NCBI RefSeq assembly: GCF_024700075.1
Contig: NZ_JAJONE010000001.1
Location: forward strand, 682,001 to 746,000
Length of the DNA: 64,000 nucleotides
Direction of reading: 5' to 3'
DNA from: Hymenobacter sp. J193
GTDB lineage: Bacteria; Bacteroidota; Bacteroidia; Cytophagales; Hymenobacteraceae
This document shows, piece after piece, positions 24,579-32,305 of this stretch. The stretch's first letter is position 1. Each line of letters opens with the position of its first letter. The notes under the pieces are model-generated. The model was given only the letters and a program-made list of their open reading frames with translations, ran no database searches and was not told the DNA's origin. The position numbers and the translations under genes are program-made.

Positions 24579-25940
24579 ATGTCGCTTGCTTCTCTCCGCC
24601 CGCATTTCAAACCCACTCTTTTACTGGCTTACCCGGTCGTTATCAGTCAGCTGGGGCACGTGCTCGTGAACGTGTGCGACAGTATGGTGGTGGGTCAGCT
24701 GGGCATCGTTCCGCTGGCGGCCGTGTCGTTGGGCGTGAGCGTGAGTACGGTGGTGCTGGTGTTTGGCCTGGGTTTGTCGATGGGCATTACGCCGCTGGTA
24801 GCCGCCGCCGACGGCCAGCGCGACGTGGCCCGCATCGGGCAGTTGCTCGTGAATGGCGTGCTGCTGTGCACGCTGGCGGGCGTGGTGCTGGCACTGGCGG
24901 GGCTGGTGGTGCCGTGGGGGCTGCAGTTTCTGCGGCAGCCAGCAGCCGTAGTGGAGCTGGCCGCCCCGTGGGTGCGCATCATGTTTATGTCGCTGCTGCC
25001 GCTGATGGTGTTTCAGGGTTTCCGACAGTTTGCCGAAGGGCTGGGCCTCACCCGCCAGGCTATGTATTTATCGGTGCTGGCCAATGTGCTCAATGCCCTG
25101 CTGTGCTATGCTTTGGTATTCGGCAACTGGGGTGCCCCGCGTATGGGCATGGTGGGCTCGGCCTGGGCCACGCTCATTTCCCGGGTGCTGATGGCTATTC
25201 TGATGGCTACCTACGTGCTGCGGGCCCGACGTCTGCAGCCTTACCGCGCGGCGGTGGGAGCCTGGCGGCCTTCCGGGGCCGTGCTGCGCAAGCTCACCGA
25301 CCTTGGGGCTCCTATTGGGGTGCAGATGATGTTTGAAGTAGGCGCCTTCAGCGTGTCCGCCATCATGATTGGCTGGCTGGGCGCTACCGCGCTGGCTGCC
25401 CATCAGATTGCCATCAACGTGGCCTCGGTTACCTACATGGCGGCCAGCGGCATTGCGGCGGCAGCTACCATCCGGGTGGGGCGGCAGCGCGGGCTGGGTA
25501 ACGCGTTGGGCAGCCGCCACGCGGGCTACACGGCCTACCTGCTCACGTTTGCTTTCATGAGCGGCATGGGGCTCGTGCTTGTTTTCGGCCGATTCTTTAT
25601 TCCCACGCTCTACAATCACAACCCCGAAGTGGTAGGGCAGGCGGCTTCCCTGTTGCTCATTGCGGCGCTGTTTCAGATATCGGATGGGGTGCAGGTGGTG
25701 GGGCTAGGCGCATTGCGCGGGTTGGAGGACGTGAAGTGGCCCTCGGTGGTAGCGCTGCTGGCGTACTGGGCCGTGGCGCTGCCGCTGGGCTACGTACTGG
25801 GTTTTGTATTTAAGCTGGGCGCCATGGGCGTTTGGACGGGGCTGCTCACGGGCCTTTCGCTGGTGGCTGGCGTGCTGCTGTGGCGTTTCAACCGCTTTAG
25901 TGCCGTAACAGTGAACGAACCCACGACCGTGCTGCGTTAG
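24579..25940 (+). CDS. MATE family efflux transporter
   Basis: A 453-aa polytopic inner-membrane protein with 12 predicted helices in two homologous halves. Typical MATE segments are YPVVISQLGHVLVNVCDSMVVGQLG (first helix, residues about 15-39), APWVRIMFMSLLPLMVFQGFRQFAEGLG region in the first half, and LGAPIGVQMMFEVGAFSVSAIMIGWLG at the start of the second half. It exports drugs or metabolites using a Na+ or H+ gradient (NorM/DinF type). The frame is open to 24420, but the start at 24579 follows a -7 box at 24550, while the upstream stretch overlaps the aminotransferase gene. Confidence 0.93.
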   Translation: MSLASLRPHFKPTLLLAYPVVISQLGHVLVNVCDSMVVGQLGIVPLAAVSLGVSVSTVVLVFGLGLSMGITPLVAAADGQRDVARIGQLLVNGVLLCTLAGVVLALAGLVVPWGLQFLRQPAAVVELAAPWVRIMFMSLLPLMVFQGFRQFAEGLGLTRQAMYLSVLANVLNALLCYALVFGNWGAPRMGMVGSAWATLISRVLMAILMATYVLRARRLQPYRAAVGAWRPSGAVLRKLTDLGAPIGVQMMFEVGAFSVSAIMIGWLGATALAAHQIAINVASVTYMAASGIAAAATIRVGRQRGLGNALGSRHAGYTAYLLTFAFMSGMGLVLVFGRFFIPTLYNHNPEVVGQAASLLLIAALFQISDGVQVVGLGALRGLEDVKWPSVVALLAYWAVALPLGYVLGFVFKLGAMGVWTGLLTGLSLVAGVLLWRFNRFSAVTVNEPTTVLR

Positions 25941-25972
25941 CGCCAGAACAGACATATTCCGCTGTATCTGCG

Positions 25973-26545
25973 ATGCTGCTTTCCTTGATTTCCGTGCTGC
26001 CGCTGTGGTTGAACTGGTTGAGCCCAGCGGCCATTAACCCGCCGGTGGCTGCTACGCTGGCTCCAGCTCCTGCCCTGGCGTGGTCGGCCAGCCGGCCGCT
26101 GAGCTGGGCCGACTTTCAGGCCCGGCCCGGCGCACCCGCCAACCTGGCGGCCCTCACCTCGGCCAATATTAGCGTCAACGTTGGCTGCACCGATTTCAAG
26201 TTCAACGCGGCCGTGAAAGCCGTATTTACGCCTACCGAATCCTGGGTGCGCGAGCCGGGCAAAGCTAGGCCCGAATTGCTGCGCCACGAGCAGGTACATT
26301 TCGACCTCACCGAAGTACACGCCCGGCAGATGCGCCAGAAGCTGGCCCTGATGCAGTTCGACTGCGACAAGCTGCAGCCGGCTCTGAACAACTACACCAA
26401 GGTGGCTTTTCTGGCCTGGCAGCGCGAAGAAGCCCGCTACGACCAGGAAACCAACCACGGCCTGAATGCCGAACGCCAGCAGCAGTGGGCCGCCGCAGTG
26501 CAGCAGCGCCTGGAGAAGCTCAGCGCCTACGCCCTGTCGGAGTAA
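25973..26545 (+). CDS. DUF922 putative Zn-dependent protease
   Basis: A 190-aa protein with an N-terminal hydrophobic segment (MLLSLISVLPLWLNWLSP) for export. The DUF922 core has LSWADFQARPG, the zinc-binding HEQVH (His105-His109, an HExxH motif) in LLRHEQVHFDLTEVHARQ, and the late YDQETNHG motif. The family is predicted, not proven, to be a periplasmic or secreted metalloprotease. It lies 32 nt after the MATE gene on the same strand and may be cotranscribed with it. Confidence 0.85.
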   Translation: MLLSLISVLPLWLNWLSPAAINPPVAATLAPAPALAWSASRPLSWADFQARPGAPANLAALTSANISVNVGCTDFKFNAAVKAVFTPTESWVREPGKARPELLRHEQVHFDLTEVHARQMRQKLALMQFDCDKLQPALNNYTKVAFLAWQREEARYDQETNHGLNAERQQQWAAAVQQRLEKLSAYALSE

Positions 26546-26652
26546 GGCGGCTGTTACCAGCTTGCTTTCAGGAGTCTTAAAGCCTCTCTGCTTCTGCATG
26601 ACGGGTTGAACAATTACCGCGTATCCCGTAGCTTGGGCCGCAAAAACTTCCT

Positions 26653-27003
26653 ATGGAAACAACGGCTGGTCCGCTTAGCTGGGCGGAATTTGAACGCGTA
26701 GAGCTGCGCGTGGGCACTATTGTAGAGGCGCGGGAGTTTCCCGAGGCGCGCAAGCCGGCGTATCAGCTGCTGATTGATTTTGGGCCCGAAATCGGCCGCA
26801 AGCGCTCCAGCGCCCAGATTACCTTACGCTATCAGCCGCAGGACTTAGTAGGGCGGCAGGTGGTGGCCGTGGTCAATTTTCCGCCGCGCCAGATCGGGCC
26901 GTTTATGTCGGAGGTGCTGGTGACGGGCTTTTCGGATACTGATGGCGCCATCGTGCTCATCGGCCCCGATACGCCCGTGCCGAACGGGCAGCGGCTGCAC
27001 TAG
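26653..27003 (+). CDS. csaA: CsaA-type tRNA-binding-domain protein
   Basis: A 116-aa protein consisting of a single OB-fold tRNA-binding domain: FERVELRVGTIVEAREFPEARKPAYQLLIDFG opens it (residues 12-43), then SSAQITLRY, LVGRQVVAVVNFPPRQIGPFMSEVLVTGF and the final VPNGQRLH. CsaA has chaperone-like and secretion-related activity in Bacillus; its role here is not known. Its stop overlaps the stop of the convergent DUF4296 gene within a single CTAG. Confidence 0.92.
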   Translation: METTAGPLSWAEFERVELRVGTIVEAREFPEARKPAYQLLIDFGPEIGRKRSSAQITLRYQPQDLVGRQVVAVVNFPPRQIGPFMSEVLVTGFSDTDGAIVLIGPDTPVPNGQRLH

Positions 27004-27410
27004 CGGCCGCGCCGGTATATTTCGCCGGGCGGGGGTGGAGAAGAAGGCGCCGGCGCTCCGGGGGGCCGGTACTTGGCGCCCCGGGCCGTGAGGGAGTCCA
27101 GCACCAGGTCGTACACTTCCTGCAGGTCTTTGTCGTGCAGGGTGTAGTAGCGGTAGCTTTTAGCGAAAGCCGAGTCGCCCACCTGGTTGCGCCGCAATAC
27201 ACTATCCTGCAGCTGCATATACAGCGCCTGCGCCGAGTCGGTGGTCAGGCGCGAGGCATCTACCCGGGCTTCGGCCAAGTGCAGGTCGGTTAGCAGGCGC
27301 GCCATTTGGGGCTTGGGCACCAGCGGCTGGGGCGGCGCTATTTCTTCGGAGCGCTGGCAGCCAGCTAGCAGCGTGAAAGCCACGCCGGCACAAACGGAAA
27401 TCAGTTTCAC
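27000..27410 (-). CDS. DUF4296 lipoprotein
   Basis: A 136-aa lipoprotein with lipobox LLAGC (Cys18) followed by a Bacteroidota-specific DUF4296 domain (MARLLTDLHLAEARVDA, DSVLRRNQVGDSAFAKSYRYYTLHDKDLQEVYDLVLDSL across residues about 37-108). The end is Pro- and Arg-rich. The start is GTG at 27410, supported by TAACTTTG (27415-27422 on this strand) ending 4 nt upstream, so the mRNA should begin at or next to the GTG. Function is unknown; the family is exported to the periplasm or outer membrane. Confidence 0.88.
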   Translation of the reverse strand: MKLISVCAGVAFTLLAGCQRSEEIAPPQPLVPKPQMARLLTDLHLAEARVDASRLTTDSAQALYMQLQDSVLRRNQVGDSAFAKSYRYYTLHDKDLQEVYDLVLDSLTARGAKYRPPGAPAPSSPPPPGEIYRRGR

Positions 27411-27446
27411 GCGGCAAAGTTAGGAAGATGCGTTAGTTTAGCCGGA
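27411..27446. promoter_or_regulatory. 36-bp divergent leaderless promoter pair
   Basis: Minus-strand -7 box TAACTTTG (27415-27422) ends 4 nt before GTG 27410. Plus-strand near-consensus box TAGTTTAG (27434-27441, one mismatch to TAnnTTTG) ends 5 nt before ATG 27447. Both -33 regions must lie in the opposite gene or promoter. Confidence 0.55.
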
Positions 27447-28346
27447 ATGAAGGCCGCCGAAGCCACCCCACTGCAGCAGCTTATACGCAAGCTGCGCCAG
27501 TTCGAGATTCGCATTCGTCATGCCGTCGACGCGCAGCTGCAGGGCAACTTCCACTCCGTGTTCAAGGGCACGGGGCTGGAGTTCGACGACGTGCGCCTCT
27601 ATCAGTACGGCGACGAGGTGCGGGCCATCGACTGGGCCGTATCCAGCAAGGGTCACGGTACCTTCGTGAAAACCTACAAGGAGGAGCGCGAACAGCAGGT
27701 GCTGCTGCTGCTGGATGTGAGTGCCTCCCAGCGCGTGGGCGCCGCCGGCCGCCGCAAGATTGACGTAGGCCGCGAAGTCTGCGGATTGCTGGCTCTCACG
27801 GCCGCCCGCCAGAGTGCTCAACTAGGCATATTGGCCTTTTCCGATCAGAAAGAGCTTTATCTGCCGCCGGGCAAAGGCATCCGGCATGCCTACGCCCTCA
27901 TCAAAGGCCTATTCGACCTCACGCCCCGCTCCCCGCACACGGCCGTAGCGGCCGGCATCAAGCAGGCGCTGGGCCTTATCAAGCGCCGCAGCCTGGTTAT
28001 TCTCTTATCCGATTTCATTGATACCGGCTACGAGCGGGAGCTGACGATGCTGGCCCGCAAGCACGACCTGATTGTGGTGCAGCTGCTCGACCAACGGGAG
28101 CGGGAGTTTCCGCCCCTGGGCATCGTGCCCCTGCTCGACCAGGAATCGGGCCGCACAGTTTGGGTAAATACGTCCTCGGCGGCCTTCCGGGCACGCTACC
28201 GGGCCACCTACGAGCAGAACCGGGAGCAGATCGGGCAGATTTGCCGCCGCCACCGCACCGAGTTCGTGTCCATTGCCACCGATGCTGACTACGTGCCGCA
28301 GCTAGTAAACCTGTTTCGGCGGCGCAACCAACGCAGCCGTGGGTAG
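27447..28346 (+). CDS. DUF58 domain protein
   Basis: A 299-aa cytosolic protein of the DUF58 family, usually found in MoxR/Bat operons. The signature FKGTGLEFDDVRLYQYGDEVRAIDW (residues about 40-64) is followed by a von Willebrand A-like domain (LLLLDVSASQRVG, LGILAFSDQ, LVILLSDFID). No MoxR ATPase gene lies upstream, where the DUF4296 gene is instead. The next gene starts at a GTG overlapping this stop by 8 nt. Confidence 0.92.
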   Translation: MKAAEATPLQQLIRKLRQFEIRIRHAVDAQLQGNFHSVFKGTGLEFDDVRLYQYGDEVRAIDWAVSSKGHGTFVKTYKEEREQQVLLLLDVSASQRVGAAGRRKIDVGREVCGLLALTAARQSAQLGILAFSDQKELYLPPGKGIRHAYALIKGLFDLTPRSPHTAVAAGIKQALGLIKRRSLVILLSDFIDTGYERELTMLARKHDLIVVQLLDQREREFPPLGIVPLLDQESGRTVWVNTSSAAFRARYRATYEQNREQIGQICRRHRTEFVSIATDADYVPQLVNLFRRRNQRSRG

Positions 28347-29247
28347 CCGCTGGGTGGCGCGCCTTGGCCTGGCCCTGGCGCCGCTGGCGGCCCTGGCACA
28401 GCAGCCGGAGCCCGTCGGCCGGTTCCGGCAGCCCACCACGCAGGTAGGCGAGGTAGTGGAGTTCGAGCTGACGTTCCGGCACCCGGCCGCGCTGGAAGTA
28501 GTCTTCCCTGATTCCACGGCTGATTTCCGGCCATTCGAGTACGTGGGCCGCCGCTACTCCCCTACCCGCACCCGCCAGGGCCAGAGCCTCGACCGCGCCG
28601 TGTACCGCCTGCGCACCTTCGCCCTCGACCCGGTGCAGCAGCTGAGCTTGCCCGTAACCGTGCTGCGCGGCCGCGACTCCGTATTGCTGCCCACGGCCCC
28701 GGCGGCGGTGCGGCTGCGCTTTCTGGCTCCGGCCGCTACGGCTTCTCCGCCCGCACTGCGCGCTACGACTACCCTGCTGCCGGTGGAGGCCCGCTTCAAC
28801 TACCCCTACTGGCTGGCGGCCCTGGGCGGGCTGATGGTACTAAGCGGTGGGCTGGTGCTGCTGTTTCGCCAGCGCCTGCGCCGCCGCTATCAGCGCTACA
28901 AGCTCCGGAAAAACCACGCCTACTTTCTGGCCCAGTACGCCCGCCACATCGAGCGGTTTGAGTTGTCGCGCTCGGCTACCAATATGGAGCGGGCCATTAC
29001 GCTCTGGAAAAACTACCTCACCCGCCTCGAAGACAGCAACCTCAACTCGCTTACGACCCGCGAGGTGGAAGCCCACTACGAGCACCACCCAGCCATGAGC
29101 AGCGCCCTGCGCGTGGCCGACCGGGTGGTGTATGGCAACCTGCTGGCCGAAGACGAGACGCCGGAAATCGACCAGGCCTTTACGCAGCTGCGCGAGTTTG
29201 CCGAGCAGCGCTATCAATTGGCGGCGGCCCGGGTGCTGGTTGCGTAA
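28339..29247 (+). CDS. BatD-like membrane protein
   Basis: A 302-aa protein with an N-terminal export signal (LGLALAPLAALAQ), a beta-rich periplasmic domain (TQVGEVVEFELTFRHP, ... LPVTVLRGRDSVLLP), one membrane helix (about 153-175, YWLAALGGLMVLSGGLVLLF) and a cytosolic helical tail with basic RQRLRRRYQRYKLRKNH. The layout is that of a short BatD. It starts with GTG 28339 overlapping the DUF58 stop (GTGGGTAG), indicating translational coupling. Assignment rests on context and topology. Confidence 0.75.
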   Translation: MGSRWVARLGLALAPLAALAQQPEPVGRFRQPTTQVGEVVEFELTFRHPAALEVVFPDSTADFRPFEYVGRRYSPTRTRQGQSLDRAVYRLRTFALDPVQQLSLPVTVLRGRDSVLLPTAPAAVRLRFLAPAATASPPALRATTTLLPVEARFNYPYWLAALGGLMVLSGGLVLLFRQRLRRRYQRYKLRKNHAYFLAQYARHIERFELSRSATNMERAITLWKNYLTRLEDSNLNSLTTREVEAHYEHHPAMSSALRVADRVVYGNLLAEDETPEIDQAFTQLREFAEQRYQLAAARVLVA

Positions 29248-29290
29248 GCGGCCGGCTTGTGGCGGGGCGTCACAATCCCGGCCGGGGCCG

Positions 29291-29298
29291 TAGCTTTG
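29291..29298 (+). promoter_or_regulatory. -7 box before batA
   Basis: TAGCTTTG, 38 nt before ATG 29337. It suggests batA can be transcribed apart from the two upstream genes. Confidence 0.5.
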
Positions 29299-29336
29299 CT
29301 TTCTTCCCGGCCCGACTTTTCTTTTCCACCGCCTTC

Positions 29337-30362
29337 ATGCTGACGTTGCTGGACGGCCTGCGCTACTCTACCCTCACCAGCTATTCCTGGGAGTGGCCGC
29401 GCGTGCTGCTGCTGCTGCCGGCCCTGCTGCTGCTGCCGGCCCTGCGGTGGCTGCTGGCGCACCGGGGGCGCACCCGGCTGGGGGTAGCCTTCGTGGCGGG
29501 CCGGTTGCGCACGGACTGGTCGGCGCTGCTGCGGTTTCTGCCGGATATGGTGCTGCTGCTCTGCCTGGCCTTTGCGGTGCTGGCCCTGGCCCGCCCCCAG
29601 CGCACCGACGAGCGAGTGGTACAAACCGGTGAAGGCATCGATATTCTGCTGGTGCTGGACGTGTCGGGTTCCATGGAGCTGCAGGACCTGCAGCCCAACC
29701 GCCTGGAAGCCGCCAAGCGCGTGGCCCGCGAGTTTGTGGCCGGCCGCGCCGGGGACCGGATCGGGCTGGTGGCCTTTGCCGGCGACGCCTACTCCCTGGC
29801 CCCGCTTACCACCGATTACGACCTGCTGCGCGAAAACCTAAGCGAGCTGCGCCTGGGCATGATTGCTAACGACGGCACCGCCATTGGCACGGCCCTGGGC
29901 GTAGCCACCAACCGCCTGCGCGACTCCCGCAGCCGCACCAAAGTCTGCATTCTGCTTTCCGACGGCGAAAACACGGCCGGCAACCTCGACCCGCTGCTGG
30001 CGGCCCAGCTGGCGCACGCCTACGGGCTGCGGCTCTATACCATTGGCGTGGGCCAGGATGGTACCGTGCCGTTCGGCAAAGACGAGTTTGGGCGCCCGCG
30101 CTACGTGGAAACCCGCCTCGACGAAACGGCCATGCGCCAGCTGGCTATGGCTGGCGGCGGCCAGTTCTTCCGCGCCACGGACACCGAGGCCCTGCGCGAA
30201 GTATTCGACCAGATCAACCGCCTGGAAAAGTCGGAAATCAAGCAGACTCGTTACCGCAATACCACCGACCACTACCGCTACTACCTGGCCTGGAGCCTGG
30301 CGTTCTGGCTCTTCTGGCTGGCTGTCAAAAATACCTTCCTCACCAACTCTCTGGAAGACTAA
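29337..30362 (+). CDS. batA: BatA-type VWA domain membrane protein
   Basis: A 341-aa aerotolerance-type protein. Two N-terminal membrane helices (about 20-42 and 68-90) flank a cytosolic loop, then comes a VWA domain with a complete MIDAS: LVLDVSGSMELQD, NDGTAIGTAL (Thr) and LLSDGENTAG. A third helix ends the protein (YLAWSLAFWLFWLAV). Bat proteins act with MoxR/DUF58 at the inner membrane; the exact role is unsettled. BatB, BatC and MoxR genes are not in the window. The start at 29337 follows the -7 box and avoids an implausible Arg-rich extension. Confidence 0.9.
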   Translation: MLTLLDGLRYSTLTSYSWEWPRVLLLLPALLLLPALRWLLAHRGRTRLGVAFVAGRLRTDWSALLRFLPDMVLLLCLAFAVLALARPQRTDERVVQTGEGIDILLVLDVSGSMELQDLQPNRLEAAKRVAREFVAGRAGDRIGLVAFAGDAYSLAPLTTDYDLLRENLSELRLGMIANDGTAIGTALGVATNRLRDSRSRTKVCILLSDGENTAGNLDPLLAAQLAHAYGLRLYTIGVGQDGTVPFGKDEFGRPRYVETRLDETAMRQLAMAGGGQFFRATDTEALREVFDQINRLEKSEIKQTRYRNTTDHYRYYLAWSLAFWLFWLAVKNTFLTNSLED

Positions 30363-30520
30363 CGCTTCGCTTAATGTGCTAATGTGGAAAATGTGCTGAT
30401 GTGCTAATTAAGTCCCTCAGCACATGAGCGAAACCCGGCTCATTCTCTTGACATTAGCGCAGTAAAGTCTATTAGCGTATTTTTCAAATACTTCACATTA
30501 GCGAAGCGCAGCACATTAAA
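30363..30520. repeat. Octamer inverted array, locus B
   Basis: The left arm (30363-30412) is CGCTTCGCT followed by repeats of the CTAATGTG type (mostly 8 bp, one 9 bp). The right arm (about 30451-30520) carries the complement, CACATTAGCGAAGCG (30494-30508) matching CGCTTCGCTTAATGTG (30363-30378) with one extra base. It fills the space between batA and the YggS gene. Same architecture as loci at 1336, 31188/31877 and 57748. Confidence 0.8.
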
Positions 30521-30524
30521 AAAC

Positions 30525-31193
30525 ATGCCCATAGCCGATAACATTCGTTTTTTTGAGGAGCAGCTAGCCGGCACCAGTGCCCGGCTGGTGGTGGTTACAA
30601 AGACGCACCCAGTAGAGCGGCTGCGGGAGGCCTACGACGCGGGTGCCCGCATCTTCGGCGAAAACCGCGTGCAGGAAATGACCGCCAAGCAGCCCGAACT
30701 GCCTGCCGACGTGGAGTGGCACCTTATCGGGCACCTGCAAACCAACAAGGTGAAGTACATAGCGCCCTTTGTACATACCGTGCAGAGCCTCGACAGCCTG
30801 AAGCTGCTGGAGGAGTTGGAAAAGCAGGCGGCCAGACACAACCGCGTGATTGACGCCCTGCTGCAGTTTCACATTGCTGAGGAAGCCACCAAAACCGGCC
30901 TCACCCTGCCCGAAGCGGAGGAGCTGCTGACGTCTGATACTTTCCGTCAGCTGCGCCACGTGCGCATTGTGGGCGTCATGAGTGTGGCTACGTTTACGGA
31001 TGACGAGGCCCAGCTCCGCCGCGAGTTTCAGATGCTGCGGGGCTACTTCGGGCAGCTGCAGGCAAGGTTTTTCACGGATCAGCCCGCTTTCCGGGAAATT
31101 TCCATGGGCATGAGTTCTGACTACGCGCTGGCTTTGCAGGAAGGCAGCACCTTCATTCGGGTAGGCAGCGCTATTTTTGGGGCACGGGGTTGA
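30525..31193 (+). CDS. YggS/PLPBP family PLP homeostasis protein
   Basis: A 222-aa single-domain fold-type III PLP-binding protein. The PLP lysine is Lys26 (VVVTKTHPVE). Other conserved parts are FGENRVQEM, WHLIGHLQTNKVKY, VQSLDS and SMGMSSDYALALQEGSTFIRVGSAIFG at the C terminus. The family buffers PLP and influences amino-acid and keto-acid pools without known catalysis. The last codons overlap the first octamer of locus D. Confidence 0.95.
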   Translation: MPIADNIRFFEEQLAGTSARLVVVTKTHPVERLREAYDAGARIFGENRVQEMTAKQPELPADVEWHLIGHLQTNKVKYIAPFVHTVQSLDSLKLLEELEKQAARHNRVIDALLQFHIAEEATKTGLTLPEAEELLTSDTFRQLRHVRIVGVMSVATFTDDEAQLRREFQMLRGYFGQLQARFFTDQPAFREISMGMSSDYALALQEGSTFIRVGSAIFGARG

Positions 31194-31227
31194 CTGGTTT
31201 GATGGTTGTCTTGTTGAATGGCTGTGT
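31188..31227. repeat. Octamer array, locus D left arm
   Basis: Five consecutive 8-bp units of the type GGTTTGAT, starting inside the last codons of the YggS gene. The core 31202-31224 matches the complement of 31880-31902 at 20 of 23 positions. The pair brackets the lipoprotein gene 31259-31876. Confidence 0.8.
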
Positions 31228-31258
31228 TGTCATCAACTAGGTAGTTCCTTTTGAGAAT

Positions 31259-31876
31259 ATGCGGTACATTTTTACTTTTTTGCCGCTTCTACTGCTGCTG
31301 GCGTGCCAAGATTCATCTGACCGCATGGCCCATACTTCCGCCAAAGTGGCCGAGTATTCCCGCATAGCGCCTGCTTATTCAGCTGATTCGATGCATGCGG
31401 CCCGGCTGGCAGCCCAACGTTACGTAATCGATACCATGGCAATCCTGACTAAAAAGCGGTTGCCGGCCTTACTGGAAAAACTGCAGCGTACCAAGCTCAC
31501 AACGTACACTTCTGCCCAAGCACTGCCGCCGATAGTAGCCGCTTTCCTGGCATTGCAGACCGGGGCCACTGGCGCCCCCGAAATAGCTGACCGAGGAGCG
31601 CCCTTTGAGGCAACGGATGCTATTTATGATAACTCCTTACCAAGGCGGCAGTTGATCTATCTGGGGCGGAGTGATGATATGGCGTTGCTGGCCTACTACC
31701 ACGGAGGCGTCGGCCTGTCTGTGCACGTGGCCATTTTCCAGCTGAAGCATAGCACGATTCAGGATATGTGGTCTGGATGTTTAACCGGCGACCCTGTTAC
31801 CAAAGAAGATATTTTCCAACAATTGCACGAGCTACCCCTCGAAAGAACCATAACAGGCTGCGGATTAATCTTCTAG
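31259..31876 (+). CDS. Lipoprotein of unknown function
   Basis: A 205-aa protein with a lipoprotein signal (MRYIFTFLPLLLLLACQDSS, Cys16). I do not recognise the family. The middle is helical (VIDTMAILTKKRLPALLEKLQRTKL in residues about 58-82). The last part has YLGRSDDMALLAYYHGGVGLSVHVAIFQL and ends GCGLIF. Base composition is visibly less GC-rich than the neighbours. It is bracketed by inverted octamer arrays (31188-31227 and 31877-31916), so it may be a later insertion. Confidence 0.75.
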   Translation: MRYIFTFLPLLLLLACQDSSDRMAHTSAKVAEYSRIAPAYSADSMHAARLAAQRYVIDTMAILTKKRLPALLEKLQRTKLTTYTSAQALPPIVAAFLALQTGATGAPEIADRGAPFEATDAIYDNSLPRRQLIYLGRSDDMALLAYYHGGVGLSVHVAIFQLKHSTIQDMWSGCLTGDPVTKEDIFQQLHELPLERTITGCGLIF

Positions 31877-31916
31877 GGGCAGCCATTAAACCAGAAAACC
31901 ATTAAGCCATTTCCCC
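31877..31916. repeat. Octamer array, locus D right arm
   Basis: Five exact 8-bp units (ATTAAACC type) fill precisely the 40 nt between the lipoprotein stop codon (31874-31876) and the ATG of the DUF423 gene (31917). Confidence 0.8.
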
Positions 31917-32301
31917 ATGCAACTAACTGCCCGCGTCATTCTTCAACTGGCCGCCGTGCTGGGCTTGCTTAGCGTCGGTATTGGCGCGTTTGCCGCCCAC
32001 GGCTTGCACGATATGCTGCAGCGCACCAACCGCCTCGACACGTTTGAAACTGCCGTGCGCTACCAGTTCTACCACACGCTGGCGCTGCTGGCGGTGGGGG
32101 GTGCTGCTGGCGGCCCGGCCCGAGCTGCAGGGCCTGGGCCGCACCGCCGGGCTATGGCTGGGAGGCATTGTGCTGTTCAGCGGCTCCTTGTATTTGCTCT
32201 GCTTTACGGGCTACACCAAGCTGGGCGCCGTCACGCCCATCGGCGGGTTGCTGTTCATTGCAGGCTGGATCAGCCTGCTGCTGGTAGCCCGGCAGCTGTA
32301 G
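31917..32301 (+). pseudogene. DUF423 membrane protein, frameshifted
   Basis: Small inner-membrane protein of the DUF423 (YgdD-like) family with four helices. The first frame gives [22 protein letters not shown], the DUF423 signature, and then [13 protein letters not shown]. After a run of six G (about 32096-32101) the match continues in the +1 frame as [36 protein letters not shown] and LLLVARQL, stop at 32299-32301. One surplus G explains the break, a typical homopolymer error or phase-variation site. About 127 aa if repaired. Confidence 0.85.
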
Positions 32302-32305
32302 CTGC

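Noticed and set aside
27447..30362. Complete MoxR/Bat operon
   Set aside because: Only DUF58, BatD-like and BatA genes are present; MoxR, BatB and BatC are not seen.
31981..32301. Separate gene for the second DUF423 frame
   Set aside because: Its first 37 residues do not match anything, while the rest continues DUF423 from the preceding frame; it is a frameshift product.
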